Shown here: piece by piece, positions 51,753-60,367 of the stretch
Layout of the letters: every line of letters starts with the position of its first letter
Numbering within the stretch: position 1 is the first letter of the stretch
Source of the DNA: Psychromarinibacter sp048262455
Lineage (GTDB): Bacteria; Pseudomonadota; Alphaproteobacteria; Rhodobacterales; Rhodobacteraceae
Direction: 5' to 3'
Assembly (NCBI GenBank): GCA_048262455.1
Contig: JBLXFD010000006.1
Span: forward strand, 62,001-126,000
Length of the DNA: 64,000 bases
Made by a program: the position numbers and the translations under genes
The notes under the pieces: generated by a model
What the model was told of the DNA's origin: nothing
The model's database searches: none
Seen by the model: the letters and a program-made list of their open reading frames with translations, nothing else

Positions 51753-51866
51753 CTAAAACATCCGCTGCACCTTCCGTGCGCCGGCGGAGACGTCCTCGCC
51801 CACGCCGGCCACGGTGTTGCAGCCGGCGAGGGTCAGCAGCAGGGCGGGAAGCAGGAGCCAGCGCAT
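51753..51866 (-). CDS. Entericidin-like small lipoprotein
   Basis: A 37-residue lipoprotein translating to MRWLLLPALLLTLAGC, then NTVAGVGEDVSAGARKVQRMF. The lipobox LAGC gives Cys16, and the following NTVAGVGEDVSAG matches the CNT-x-x-G-x-G-x-D-(I/V) pattern of entericidins (EcnA/EcnB), small outer-envelope lipoproteins of stress-linked function. ATG 51866 lies just 3 bases beyond the stop of the solute-binding protein on the same strand, and AGGAAT precedes it. It is too short for most automatic gene calls. Confidence 0.8.
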   Translation of the reverse strand: MRWLLLPALLLTLAGCNTVAGVGEDVSAGARKVQRMF

Positions 51867-51868
51867 GC

Positions 51869-53680
51869 TCATTCCTCCCACCACCAGACCATCGGCTGCC
51901 AGTCGATCCAGTCGCCGTACATCGGGATGTGCTCCGGGTACTTCAGTTCCTTCGCGTGGGCGATGCGGGTCAGGTTGTACTGGTAGATCGGGATCACGTA
52001 GCGCCCCGTGGTCAGCACCCGGTCCAGCGCCTTGGTGGCGGCGATGAAGTCCTCGCGGCTGGTGGCGTTCAGCATGGTGTCGATCATCGCCACCGCGGCG
52101 GGGGAGTTCATGCCCATCCAGTTCTTCGAGCCGGGCTCGGTCACCCCGTCCGGGCCCCAGTAGAACATCTGCTCGTTGCCCGGGCTCAGCGACAGCGCGA
52201 CGCGGTAGAAGGTCATGTCGAAGTCGTAGGCCTGGGTGCGCTCGTTGTACTGGGCCTTGTCGATGGCGTTCACGGTGGCGTCCACCCCCAGCCGTTTCAG
52301 CGCCTCGACGTAGATGTCGACGATGGCCTTCTCCTCGAAGGGCCCGTTCTCCATCAGGATCTCGAAGCGGAAGGGCTCTCCGGCCGCGTTCTTCAGCGCG
52401 CCGTCCTGCACGGTCCAGCCCGCCTCGGCCATCAGCTCCTGCGCCTTGCCGATATTGGCGCGGTTGCGGACCGAGCCGTCGGAGACCGGCAGCTCGTAGC
52501 CCTCCAGCGCGCCGGGCAGCAGGTCGTCCGCGAAGGGCTCCAGCAGCTCGCGCACGCGTCCCTCGGCCGGCCCCGGCTCCATCGCCAGGACGGAGTTGGA
52601 GAAGTAGGAAGTGATGCGCGGCTGGGCGCCGCCGGTCTGGGTCTGGTTGATGAACTCGAAGTTGAAGGCGTGCAGCAGCGCGTCGCGCACCCGCCAGTCG
52701 TCGAAGGGCGCGCGGCGGGTGTTCATCACCAGCCCGGTGATGCCGGAGGGGCGGCCGTTGGGCACCTCGGACTTCACCACCTCGCCGTTCTGCACCGCCG
52801 GGAAGTCATAGTCGCTGTCCCACTTGGCGGCGTTGAATTCGCGGTGCGAGTTCAGCTCGCCCGCCTTGAAGGCCTCGAACAGCGCGGTGTTGTCGGCGTA
52901 GAATTCATAGCGCACCTCGTCCAGCACCGCCTGGCCCTGCATGAAGGGCAGATCGCGCCCCCAGTAGTCCGGGTCGCGCTTCAGCGAGACGAAGCGGCCG
53001 GCCTCGAAGTCGTCGATGATATAGGGGCCGGAGGTGACGGGGATCTCGGTCAGCCCCGAATCGCCTATCTCGGTGGCCTCCCACTGCGCCTTCTTCAGGA
53101 TCGGCCGCATGCCCATGATCAGGGGCATCTCGCGGTCCGGGGTATTGAAGGTGAAGCGCACGGTCCGCTCGCCAACCGCCTCGGCCTTGGCGACTTTCTG
53201 CCACGCGCCGGCGTAGCGCGGGTGGCCCTCGGTGCCCAGGGTCTCGTAGGACCACAGCACGTCCTCCACCGTCACCGGGCTGCCGTCCGAGAAGGTCGCC
53301 TCGGGCCGCAGGGTGAATTCCACCCAGGTGCGATCGGGGTCGGTTTCCACGGATTCCGCCAGCAGGCCGTAGAGGGTAAAGGGCTCGTCCCAGCTGCGGC
53401 CCATCAGGCTTTCGGCCGTCAGGAAGCGCAGCTGCCAGGGCACGGAGCCCTTGCGTACATGGGGATTGAGGCTGTCGAACCCGCCCACTTCGCCGGTGAC
53501 GATGCGCCCGCCGAAGGGGGCGTCGGGGTTGGCGTAGGGCAGGTGGGTGAAATCGGCGGGCAGGGCAGGCTCGCCGTACATGGCGATGCCGTGGGAGGGT
53601 TCGGCCTGCAGGGGCGCGCAGAGCATCAGCGCGGGGATCGCGGCAAGCACGATTCGGCGCAGGGGGCGATGGCGTGTCAT
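51869..53680 (-). CDS. Family-5 (peptide/nickel/opine-type) ABC solute-binding protein
   Basis: A 603-residue periplasmic binding protein: signal peptide MTRHRPLRRIVLAAIPALML cleaved near PLQAEPS, then YANPDAPFGGRIVTGEVGGFDSLNP and the family-5 segments FTLRPEATFSDGSPVTVEDVLWSYE and GLVMNTRRAPFDDWRVRDALLHAF. The length and the YxxPxAPxGG opening resemble the YejA/microcin C type. Permease and ATPase genes are not adjacent, so this is an orphan subunit or its partners lie elsewhere. Confidence 0.9.
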   Translation of the reverse strand: MTRHRPLRRIVLAAIPALMLCAPLQAEPSHGIAMYGEPALPADFTHLPYANPDAPFGGRIVTGEVGGFDSLNPHVRKGSVPWQLRFLTAESLMGRSWDEPFTLYGLLAESVETDPDRTWVEFTLRPEATFSDGSPVTVEDVLWSYETLGTEGHPRYAGAWQKVAKAEAVGERTVRFTFNTPDREMPLIMGMRPILKKAQWEATEIGDSGLTEIPVTSGPYIIDDFEAGRFVSLKRDPDYWGRDLPFMQGQAVLDEVRYEFYADNTALFEAFKAGELNSHREFNAAKWDSDYDFPAVQNGEVVKSEVPNGRPSGITGLVMNTRRAPFDDWRVRDALLHAFNFEFINQTQTGGAQPRITSYFSNSVLAMEPGPAEGRVRELLEPFADDLLPGALEGYELPVSDGSVRNRANIGKAQELMAEAGWTVQDGALKNAAGEPFRFEILMENGPFEEKAIVDIYVEALKRLGVDATVNAIDKAQYNERTQAYDFDMTFYRVALSLSPGNEQMFYWGPDGVTEPGSKNWMGMNSPAAVAMIDTMLNATSREDFIAATKALDRVLTTGRYVIPIYQYNLTRIAHAKELKYPEHIPMYGDWIDWQPMVWWWEE

Positions 53681-53761
53681 ATGGGACGGGGTTCCTTCTG
53701 CCCTGTGGGTGGAATTTCGCCAAATCTACCGGCGGTGTGCGGGCTTTTCAAACTTTTACCT
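53681..53761. other. Upstream region of the solute-binding protein
   Basis: An AT-richer stretch on the minus-strand 5' side of the binding protein gene, before the divergent sRNA promoter. No clear -35/-10 pair is picked with confidence; ACACCGCCGGTAGATTTGG may include the start region. Confidence 0.3.
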
Positions 53762-53789
53762 TTGACCTCGGCTGGATAGCGCGTATAAA
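53762..53789 (+). promoter_or_regulatory. Strong sigma70-like promoter (candidate sRNA)
   Basis: TTGACC at 53762-53767, a 16-base spacer and TATAAA at 53784-53789. This is the closest match to a consensus promoter noticed in the window. It predicts a start at about A53796 and no coding gene follows for 360 bases. Confidence 0.7.
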
Positions 53790-53795
53790 GGGGCC

Positions 53796-53871
53796 ACTGC
53801 TCGATAGGTTTCTTGCCTGTATGAAACCTGCCTCAATAACTTAACGCCCGCCTTGTGCGGGCGTTTTTTTT
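53796..53871 (+). ncRNA. Candidate small RNA of about 76 nt
   Basis: From the predicted start to the T-run, the RNA has two stem-loops. AGGTTTC (53806-53812) pairs with GAAACCT (53823-53829) around a 10-base loop. The Rho-independent terminator AACGCCCGC/GCGGGCGTT follows (53843-53865), with eight T. The single-stranded linker GCCTCAATAACTT between them could contact a target or Hfq. There is no open frame with a ribosome binding site. The sequence does not match an sRNA I know. Confidence 0.62.
53843..53871 (+). terminator. Rho-independent terminator of candidate sRNA
   Basis: AACGCCCGC (53843-53851) and GCGGGCGTT (53857-53865) form a perfect 9-bp stem with a 5-base loop, and eight consecutive T run from 53864 to 53871. 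No coding gene upstream on the plus strand could use it, which points to a short non-coding transcript. Confidence 0.88.
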
Positions 53872-53923
53872 GGTTTGCGGGTTGGGGTTATCCGGCGGAG
53901 CAGGGTCTGGCTGTGAGCAAGGG

Positions 53924-54095
53924 ACCCGGCCCGGAACAAGGCGCGCAGCGCCGCCGGGCCAGCGCCCGTCCGTCCCCCGGGTGGGCGCTTCTGTCGACGC
54001 TGGCGCGGGGGTCGAGCCAGGGCGTGGTGGCACCATCAAGCGGCGACCCCCGGCAGCAGATGCGCCCACCCACGGACGGGCGCCGGCCCTCCGTT
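53924..54095 (+). repeat. Type A structured repeat, forward copy before bdhA
   Basis: CCCGGCCCGGAACAAGGCGC at 53925 continues with GCAGCGCCGCCGGGCCAGCG, then CCCGTCCGTCCCCCGGGTGG, CGCTGGCGCGGGGGTCGAGC and finally GCGCCCACCCACGGACGGGC. The order equals the copy after rnd (30604-30760). It lies 66 bases upstream of the bdhA start. Confidence 0.82.
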
Positions 54096-54161
54096 GCGCC
54101 TGCTCTTCCCTTCGCACCCGCAGCGGCTATGCTGCGGCGCAACATGACGGGGAGACAGGCA

Positions 54162-54935
54162 ATGTCATTGCAGGGCAAGACGGCGGTAATCACCGGATCC
54201 ACCTCCGGGATCGGGCTGGGGGTCGCGCGGGCGCTGGCGGCGCAGGGGGCGGCGGTGGTGCTGAACTCCTTCACCGACGACGCGAAGGACCACGCGCTGG
54301 CCACGGAAATCGCGGAAGAATTCGGCGTCGAGGCGCGCTACGTGCAGGCCGACATGGCGAGAGGCGCCGACTGCCGCGCGCTGATCGCGGCGGCGGGGGC
54401 CTGCGACATTCTGGTGAACAACGCCGGGATCCAGCACGTGGCGGCGATCGACCAGTTTCCCGAGGACAAGTGGGACGCGATCATCGCGATCAACATGAAC
54501 TCGGTCTTCCACTGCACCGCCGCCGCGCTGCCGCTGATGCGCGCCGCGGGCTGGGGCCGGGTCATCAACGTGGCCAGCGCGCACGGCCTGCGGGCCAGCC
54601 CGTTCAAGTCCGCCTACGTCACCGCCAAGCACGGGGTGGTGGGCATGACCAAGGTGGTGGCGCTGGAGACGGCGCGCCAGCCGATCACCTGCAACGCCAT
54701 CTGCCCTGGCTACGTGCGCACCCCGCTGGTGGAGGCGCAGATCCCCGCGACCGCCAAGGAGTACGGGATCTCCGAGGAGGAGGCGGTGGAGAAGGTGATC
54801 CTGCTCAAGCAGCCCTCGAAGGAGTTCGTGACGGTGGAGCAGATCGCGGGGATCGCGGTGTTCCTGTGCTCGGACGCGGCGGCGCAGGTGACGGGGACGA
54901 CAATCTCGGCGGACGGGGGCTGGACGGCGCAGTAG
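54162..54935 (+). CDS. bdhA: D-3-hydroxybutyrate dehydrogenase
   Basis: An NAD-dependent short-chain dehydrogenase that interconverts 3-hydroxybutyrate and acetoacetate in ketone-body or polyhydroxybutyrate breakdown. The 257-residue protein has the cofactor site TGSTSGIG (11-18), NNAG (86-89) and the catalytic Ser139, Tyr152 and Lys156 in VASAHGLRASPFKSAYVTAK. The CNAICPGYVRTPLVEAQIP tail and GGWTAQ terminus match the 3-hydroxybutyrate dehydrogenase subgroup. ATG 54162 follows GGGGAGACAGGCA. It is bracketed by two inverted copies of a dispersed repeat. Confidence 0.94.
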   Translation: MSLQGKTAVITGSTSGIGLGVARALAAQGAAVVLNSFTDDAKDHALATEIAEEFGVEARYVQADMARGADCRALIAAAGACDILVNNAGIQHVAAIDQFPEDKWDAIIAINMNSVFHCTAAALPLMRAAGWGRVINVASAHGLRASPFKSAYVTAKHGVVGMTKVVALETARQPITCNAICPGYVRTPLVEAQIPATAKEYGISEEEAVEKVILLKQPSKEFVTVEQIAGIAVFLCSDAAAQVTGTTISADGGWTAQ

Positions 54936-54943
54936 GCTCCGCG

Positions 54944-55126
54944 CGGCGGAGGGGCAGCGCCCGTCCGTGGGTGGGCGCTCCCGCCGCTGGTGGTCGCCAC
55001 TTTATGGCACCGCCACGCCGTCGCTCCACCCCCGCGCCCACGTTGACGAAGCGCCCGCCCGGGGGACGGACGGGCGCTGGCCCGGCGGCACTGCGTGCCT
55101 TGTTCCGGGCCGGGTGGTCATATCAG
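54944..55126 (-). repeat. Type A structured repeat, reverse copy after bdhA
   Basis: Reading the minus strand gives GGCCCGGAACAAGGCACGCA, GTGCCGCCGGGCCAGCGCCC, GTCCGTCCCCCGGGCGGGCG, later GGCGCGGGGGTGGAGCGACG and GCGCCCACCCACGGACGGGC. That is the same unit as at 30604 and 53924 in opposite orientation. It fills the space between convergent bdhA and the DUF502 gene. Confidence 0.82.
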
Positions 55127-55152
55127 AAGGAATAATCGTGAAGCTGCCGCCC

Positions 55153-55905
55153 TCAGGCCGGCAGCTTCTCGCGCTCCTTGACCGGCAGCGCCGAGGGCTC
55201 CACCGGGGGCACCTTGGAATTCGGGTAGACCAGCCCCGCCGAGATCACCAGCTTGGCCGCGTCCTCGACCCCCATGTCCAGCTCGATGATGTCGCGGCGT
55301 GGCACGAACAGCAGGAAGCCGGAGGTGGGGTTCGGCGTGGTGGGCAGGAAGACCGACATCAGCTGCCCGCCCGCCGGGATCTTCTCCTGAATCTCGCCCT
55401 TCGCGGTGGTCGACACGAAGGCGATCGCCCAAAGCCCCTCGCGCGGGTACTGGATCAGGCAGGCCTTGTCGAAGGAGGTATCCGCCTGGGAGAACACCGT
55501 TTCGGCGATCTGCTTCAGCCCGTTGTAAATCGACCGCACCACCGGCATCCGGTCCACCAGGCTTTCCGCGTAGGACAGAATCGAGCGGCCGATGATCCCC
55601 TTGGCCATCCAGCCGATCAAGACGGTGAAGATCAGGAAGACCACCACCCCCACGCCGCGGATGTTCACCGGGGCGTCGATGCCAAAGACCGTCTCGATCA
55701 CGTTCTCGGGTTGGTAGGGGCGCGGCACGAAGGGCAGCACGAACCCGTCCACCATGCCGATCACGGTCCACAGCAACCAGAGCGTCAGCCCGATGGGCGC
55801 GATCACGACGAGGCCCGTCAGGAACGACGTCCGCAGGGCGCCGAAGCGCCTGCGTTTGACCCGCGGAGGCGGTGCCTCCGGCGGTTGGATCGGTATTCTG
55901 CTCAT
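55153..55905 (-). CDS. DUF502-family membrane protein
   Basis: A 250-residue protein with two N-terminal membrane helices (about residues 24-50 and 82-105) and a soluble C-terminal region. Marks of DUF502 are FLTGLVVIAPIGLTLWLLW, RSILSYAESLVDRMPVVRSIYNGLKQI and the closing GFLLFVPRRDIIELDMGVEDAAKLVISAGLVYP. The family is common in proteobacteria and plants (COV-like); its function is unknown. It reads alone on the minus strand. Confidence 0.9.
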   Translation of the reverse strand: MSRIPIQPPEAPPPRVKRRRFGALRTSFLTGLVVIAPIGLTLWLLWTVIGMVDGFVLPFVPRPYQPENVIETVFGIDAPVNIRGVGVVVFLIFTVLIGWMAKGIIGRSILSYAESLVDRMPVVRSIYNGLKQIAETVFSQADTSFDKACLIQYPREGLWAIAFVSTTAKGEIQEKIPAGGQLMSVFLPTTPNPTSGFLLFVPRRDIIELDMGVEDAAKLVISAGLVYPNSKVPPVEPSALPVKEREKLPA

Positions 55906-56007
55906 CAGCGCCCAGCCGCAGCCGTCTTCATCTTCCGAAGATAGGGCCGCCCCGGCAGCGGGGCAATACGGGCGGGGCCGCGGGGGCAGATAAAGTTGAC
56001 CGAAGCG

Positions 56008-56942
<935 letters not shown>

Positions 56943-56946
<4 letters not shown>

Positions 56947-57836
56947 TCTGTCGCGCCTCCGGAAATATGGGCGGCCGCTGCCTGCAGCGCGCGGTCCAGC
57001 GCCTCGGCGCCCTCGGCGCCCGCGCGTTCGGCGGCGATATGGGCGGCCATGAAGGTGTCGCCGGCGCCGGTGACGCGGGTCACCAGAACCTCGGGCGGGG
57101 TGGCGGCGATGACACCCTCTGGGGCGGCCAGCGCGGCGGGGCGGGCGCCGTCGGTCACCAGCACCCGCGCCGCACCGCGCTCGCGCAGCACCCGCGCGGC
57201 GGCCTCGGCGCCGTCGAAGACCGCGCCGCAGATCAGCCCGGCCTCCTCGCGGTTGACGTAAAGCGTGGCCCCCGGCACCCCCAGCAGCGGCACCAGCCGC
57301 TCGGCCTTGCCGGGGCTGGCGGGGGCGATGCGCAGGTCGGCGGCGGCGAAGGCGGGGCTGCGGGCAATCTCTCCCAGCAGCGCCTCGGTCAGGTTGCCGT
57401 CCAGCGCGATGGTGCCGGGGTAGGGGGCGGCCTCGCTGCCAAGCGCCCCGCCGGTCAGCGGCGCGAGGATCTTGGCGCCCGCCGCTTCCAGCGAGTGGGC
57501 GTCGGCGATGGCGGCGAGCAGGGTGCCGGCGGCCTCGATCGCCATGTAGCGGTCGGTGGGCAGGTCGTCCGAGCGGTAGACGTGCCGGGTCTCCAGCCCC
57601 ATGCGTTGGCAGGCCTCGATCAGCGCGTCGCCCTCGGGGTCGCGCCCCACGGCGGTCAGCAGCGCGGGGGCAAGGCCGAAGCGGCGCAGGGTCATGGCGA
57701 TGTTCAGCGCCACGCCCCCGGGCACCCGGGTGATGCGGCCGGGCCGGTCGTCGCCGGCGCGCATGGGGCGGCTGGCGCGGCCGATCACGTCCCACAGGAC
57801 GGCGCCGATGCACAGGATGTCGGGCGTGTCGCTCAT
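56943..57836 (-). CDS. psuK: PfkB-family kinase, probable pseudouridine kinase
   Basis: Phosphorylates pseudouridine, the step before PsuG, if its pairing holds. The 297-residue protein has the PfkB N-terminal ILCIGAVLWDVIG, the substrate loop RVPGGVALNIAMTLRRFG and the C-terminal ATP-site signature VTRVTGAGDTFMAAHIAAERAG with the catalytic Asp. Alone the fold would fit many sugar kinases; the four-base overlap with psuG argues for PsuK. Confidence 0.85.
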
Positions 57837-57914
57837 GGCGCCGTTTGTGGCAAGCGGCGGGGGCGGGGGCAAGGGCGCCCATGGGGCAGGGGCCCGCCGC
57901 AGCGCGCTTGGCCC

Positions 57915-57943
57915 TTGCGCCGGCGCCCGCTTTGGCCTATGCC
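57915..57943 (+). promoter_or_regulatory. Candidate rpsB promoter
   Basis: TTGCGC at 57915-57920 and TATGCC at 57938-57943 are 17 bases apart, which predicts a start near 57950 and a leader of about 115 bases. The element match is moderate; the choice rests on spacing and location before a ribosomal protein gene. Confidence 0.45.
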
Positions 57944-57949
57944 GCGCGC

Positions 57950-58066
57950 ACTTCACAGGTGGAGCTTGGGCCTTTGCGGGGAGAAATCCCGTGCAGGTCC
58001 GCCGGTTGGGCCGGATGTCCGGTCTCAAGAGGCTCCGCCGAGGCGTAAACCGGAAAGGACACGGAC
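57950..58066 (+). promoter_or_regulatory. Long rpsB leader, possible autoregulatory structure
   Basis: The leader carries a GGGGAGAAATCCC hairpin (about 57976-57988) and a CCGGATGTCCGG hairpin (about 58011-58022), then AAACCGGAAAGGAC before the start. S2 represses rpsB-tsf through its leader in E. coli, but the motif here is not one I can match, so a ribosomal-protein leader is an inference from position and structure. Confidence 0.35.
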
Positions 58067-58930
58067 ATGGCGCTGCCTGAATTCTCGCTGCGTCAGCTTC
58101 TCGAAGCTGGCGTTCACTTCGGTCACCAGACCCAGCGGTGGAACCCCCGCATGGGCGAGTACATCTATGGTAACCGCAACGGCATTCACATTCTTGACCT
58201 GACGCAGACCGTCCCGATGCTGGACGCCGCGCTCAAGGTGATCCGAGACACCGTCGCGAAGAACGGCCGCATCCTCTTCGTCGGCACCAAGCGCCAGGCG
58301 CAGAAGCCGATCGCCGACGCCGCCGAGCGTTGCGCGCAGTACTACATGAACCACCGCTGGCTGGGCGGCACGCTGACCAACTGGAAAACCGTGTCGCAGT
58401 CGATCAACCGGCTCAAGCAGATCGACGAGCAGATGGCGCAAGGCGCCGAGGGCCTGACCAAGCGCGAGCGTCTGTCGATCGAGCGTGACCGCGCCAAGCT
58501 GGAAGCCTCGCTGGGCGGCATCCGCGAGATGGGCGGCGTGCCGGACCTGTTGTTCGTCATCGACGTGAACAAGGAAGACCTGGCGATCCTCGAGGCCCGC
58601 AAGCTGGGCATCCCGGTGGTGGCCGTGGTCGACACCAACTGCTCGCCCGATGGCGTGGACTACGTGATCCCCGGCAACGACGACGCCGCCCGGGCCATCG
58701 CGCTGTACTGCGACCTGGTGAGCCGCGCCGCGCTGGACGGCATGTCCGCCCAGCTGGACGCCGCCGGTGTCGACATGGGCGCCATGGAAGAGGCTCCCGA
58801 GGAAGACGCCATCGAGGAGGTCGAGGAGACCCCGGCCAACGCCGAGGCGCCGCTGGAGATCTCGGACGAGGCCGCGCGCGACGACGCGATCGCCAAGGAC
58901 GCGCCCTACGAGCTGGAAAACAAGGGCTGA
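58067..58930 (+). CDS. rpsB: 30S ribosomal protein S2
   Basis: Binds the 30S head-platform region and recruits S1. The 287-residue protein starts MALPEFSLRQLLEAGVHFGHQ with the family motifs TQRWNPRMGEYIYGNRNGIHILDL, FVGTKRQAQ, HRWLGGTLTNW and PDLLFVIDVNKEDLAILEA then GIPVVAVVDTNCSPD. It is longer than E. coli S2 through an acidic C-terminal tail from about residue 235. tsf follows as in most bacteria. Confidence 0.98.
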   Translation: MALPEFSLRQLLEAGVHFGHQTQRWNPRMGEYIYGNRNGIHILDLTQTVPMLDAALKVIRDTVAKNGRILFVGTKRQAQKPIADAAERCAQYYMNHRWLGGTLTNWKTVSQSINRLKQIDEQMAQGAEGLTKRERLSIERDRAKLEASLGGIREMGGVPDLLFVIDVNKEDLAILEARKLGIPVVAVVDTNCSPDGVDYVIPGNDDAARAIALYCDLVSRAALDGMSAQLDAAGVDMGAMEEAPEEDAIEEVEETPANAEAPLEISDEAARDDAIAKDAPYELENKG

Positions 58931-58951
58931 AGCCCCCATTTCCCATAGCTT

Positions 58952-58979
58952 GCCGGGTGGGGCATCGGCCCCGCCCGGC
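58952..58979 (+). terminator. Intercistronic hairpin between rpsB and tsf
   Basis: GCCGGGTGGGGC (58952-58963) pairs with GCCCCGCCCGGC (58968-58979) over 12 positions with one wobble pair and a four-base loop (ATCG), followed by CTTCCGTTT. It may end part of the rpsB transcripts or protect their 3' end, setting the S2 to EF-Ts ratio. Confidence 0.6.
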
Positions 58980-59008
58980 CTTCCGTTTCAGACAAGAGGA
59001 GCCATAAG

Positions 59009-59884
59009 ATGGCAATCACCGCTGCACAGGTGAAAGAGCTGCGCGAGACCACCGGCGCCGGCATGATGGACGCCAAGAAGGCGCTGGTCGAGGCCGACGG
59101 CGACATGGAAGCCGCGGTCGACTGGCTGCGCACCAAGGGCCTGGCGAAGGCCGCCAAGAAATCCGGCCGCACCGCCGCCGAGGGCCTGGTGGCCGTCGCG
59201 GTCAAGGACGGCGTGGGCGTCGCGGTCGAGATCAACTCGGAAACCGATTTCGTCGGCAAGAACAGCGAGTTCCAGTCCATGGTCAAAGCCGTGGCCGACG
59301 TCGCGCTGGAAGCCCGTTCCGTTGACGAGTTGGCCGGTATGGACATGGGCGGCAAGACCGTTGCCGACACCATCACCGACAAGATCGCCAAGATCGGCGA
59401 GAACATGACCCTGCGCCGCATGGCGCGGCTCGAGGGCGAGACCGTTGTGTCCTACATCCACAACGCCGCCGCCAACGACATGGGCAAGATCGGCGTCCTG
59501 GTGGCGCTGAACGGCGCCGACAACGGCATCGGCCGCCAGATCGCCATGCACGTCGCCGCCGCCAACCCGGCCTCGCTGTCGGAAAAGGATCTCGATCCCG
59601 CGGTGATCGAGAAGGAAAAGCAGGTCCAGATGGACATCGCGCGCGAGTCCGGCAAGCCCGAGGCGGTCATCGAGAAGATGATCGAGGGCCGGATGAAGAA
59701 GTACCTGGCCGAGGTCACGCTGCTGGGTCAGCAGTTCGTGGTGAACCCCGACCAGACCGTCGCCGAGGCCGCCAAGGAAGCGGGCGTCGAGGTGCTGGGT
59801 TTCGTGCGCCTGGAAGTGGGCGAGGGGATCGAGAAGGTCGAGGAAGACTTCGCCGCCGAGGTCGCCAAGGCCGCCCAGGGCTGA
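59009..59884 (+). CDS. tsf: Elongation factor Ts
   Basis: Exchanges GDP for GTP on EF-Tu. The 291-residue protein shows the N-terminal EF-Tu contact domain MAITAAQVKELRETTGAGMM then DAKKALVEADGDMEAAVDWLR, and the core NSETDFVGKN and QVAMHVAAANP-like QIAMHVAAANP. ATG 59009 has AAGAGGAGCC before it. It ends before a strong bidirectional terminator. Confidence 0.98.
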   Translation: MAITAAQVKELRETTGAGMMDAKKALVEADGDMEAAVDWLRTKGLAKAAKKSGRTAAEGLVAVAVKDGVGVAVEINSETDFVGKNSEFQSMVKAVADVALEARSVDELAGMDMGGKTVADTITDKIAKIGENMTLRRMARLEGETVVSYIHNAAANDMGKIGVLVALNGADNGIGRQIAMHVAAANPASLSEKDLDPAVIEKEKQVQMDIARESGKPEAVIEKMIEGRMKKYLAEVTLLGQQFVVNPDQTVAEAAKEAGVEVLGFVRLEVGEGIEKVEEDFAAEVAKAAQG

Positions 59885-59982
59885 TCCGCGCCGCGGTTCC
59901 GGCCTTTGGCCGGGGCCGCACCGCCGGCAACCGGGGGTCGCACCGGGTTGAAGGACCGGGTCACAAGCTACGGGACGGACAT

Positions 59983-60025
59983 AAAAAAGCGGTGCAGCCC
60001 GGACAGGACTGCACCGCCTTTTTTT
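59983..60025 (+). terminator. Bidirectional Rho-independent terminator after tsf
   Basis: AAAAAAGCGGTGCAG (59983-59997) pairs with CTGCACCGCCTTTTTTT (60009-60025), with one extra C, around CCCGGACAGGA. T-runs lie on both strands. It ends the rpsB-tsf operon and can also stop the minus-strand transcript of the LuxR-type gene. Confidence 0.9.
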
Positions 60026-60243
60026 GAGGTCGACCCACTCGAACGAGTTGGGGATGAGGACGAAGTCGGTCACCTTCTGGGTGCCAGCCCGTCTGTGGAC
60101 TATGCACAGACGAACCAGCGTTCCGGTTTCCCGGTCCGGCCACATTCCTGAAAATACAAGAGGATCTGCGACCGGCTGTTCCCTGGCCAATGCCACCACT
60201 CACGGAACACGATCACTGTGCCTATTACGTTAAGGTAATTCTA

Positions 60244-60283
60244 GTAGGGTTTTCCCTACCTTTTACCAAATTTTACCATTTGG
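60244..60283. promoter_or_regulatory. Hairpin and 18-base dyad 3' of the LuxR-type gene
   Basis: GTAGGG-TTTT-CCCTAC (60244-60259) is followed by C and TTTTACC. The perfect dyad CCAAAT-TTTACC-ATTTGG occupies 60266-60283. An 18-base dyad is the size of a LuxR-type operator, but no promoter with a gene to control is evident on either side. Confidence 0.4.
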
Positions 60284-60367
60284 CGGGATTCGTTTTCGTT
60301 AACTATTAGGATGTTAGGTACTGCGGCGGGTGTAAAGTTAACTAAATTCAATCAGGAGTTGAAAGAG

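Larger units (their letters stand above)
59885..60367. other. Gene-free region between tsf and the LuxR-type gene
   Basis: After tsf come a GC-rich hairpin-prone stretch and the terminator at 59983-60025. From about 60130 the DNA is AT-richer. It holds a GTAGGG-TTTT-CCCTAC hairpin (60244-60259), a perfect 18-base dyad CCAAAT-TTTACC-ATTTGG (60266-60283) and a direct repeat GTTAACTA at 60298 and 60337. No convincing gene is seen; short open frames in it lack start sites and codon character. Confidence 0.5.

Noticed and set aside
59961..60233. Short open frames on both strands after tsf
   Set aside because: They overlap the terminator, lack ribosome binding sites and have no family features.
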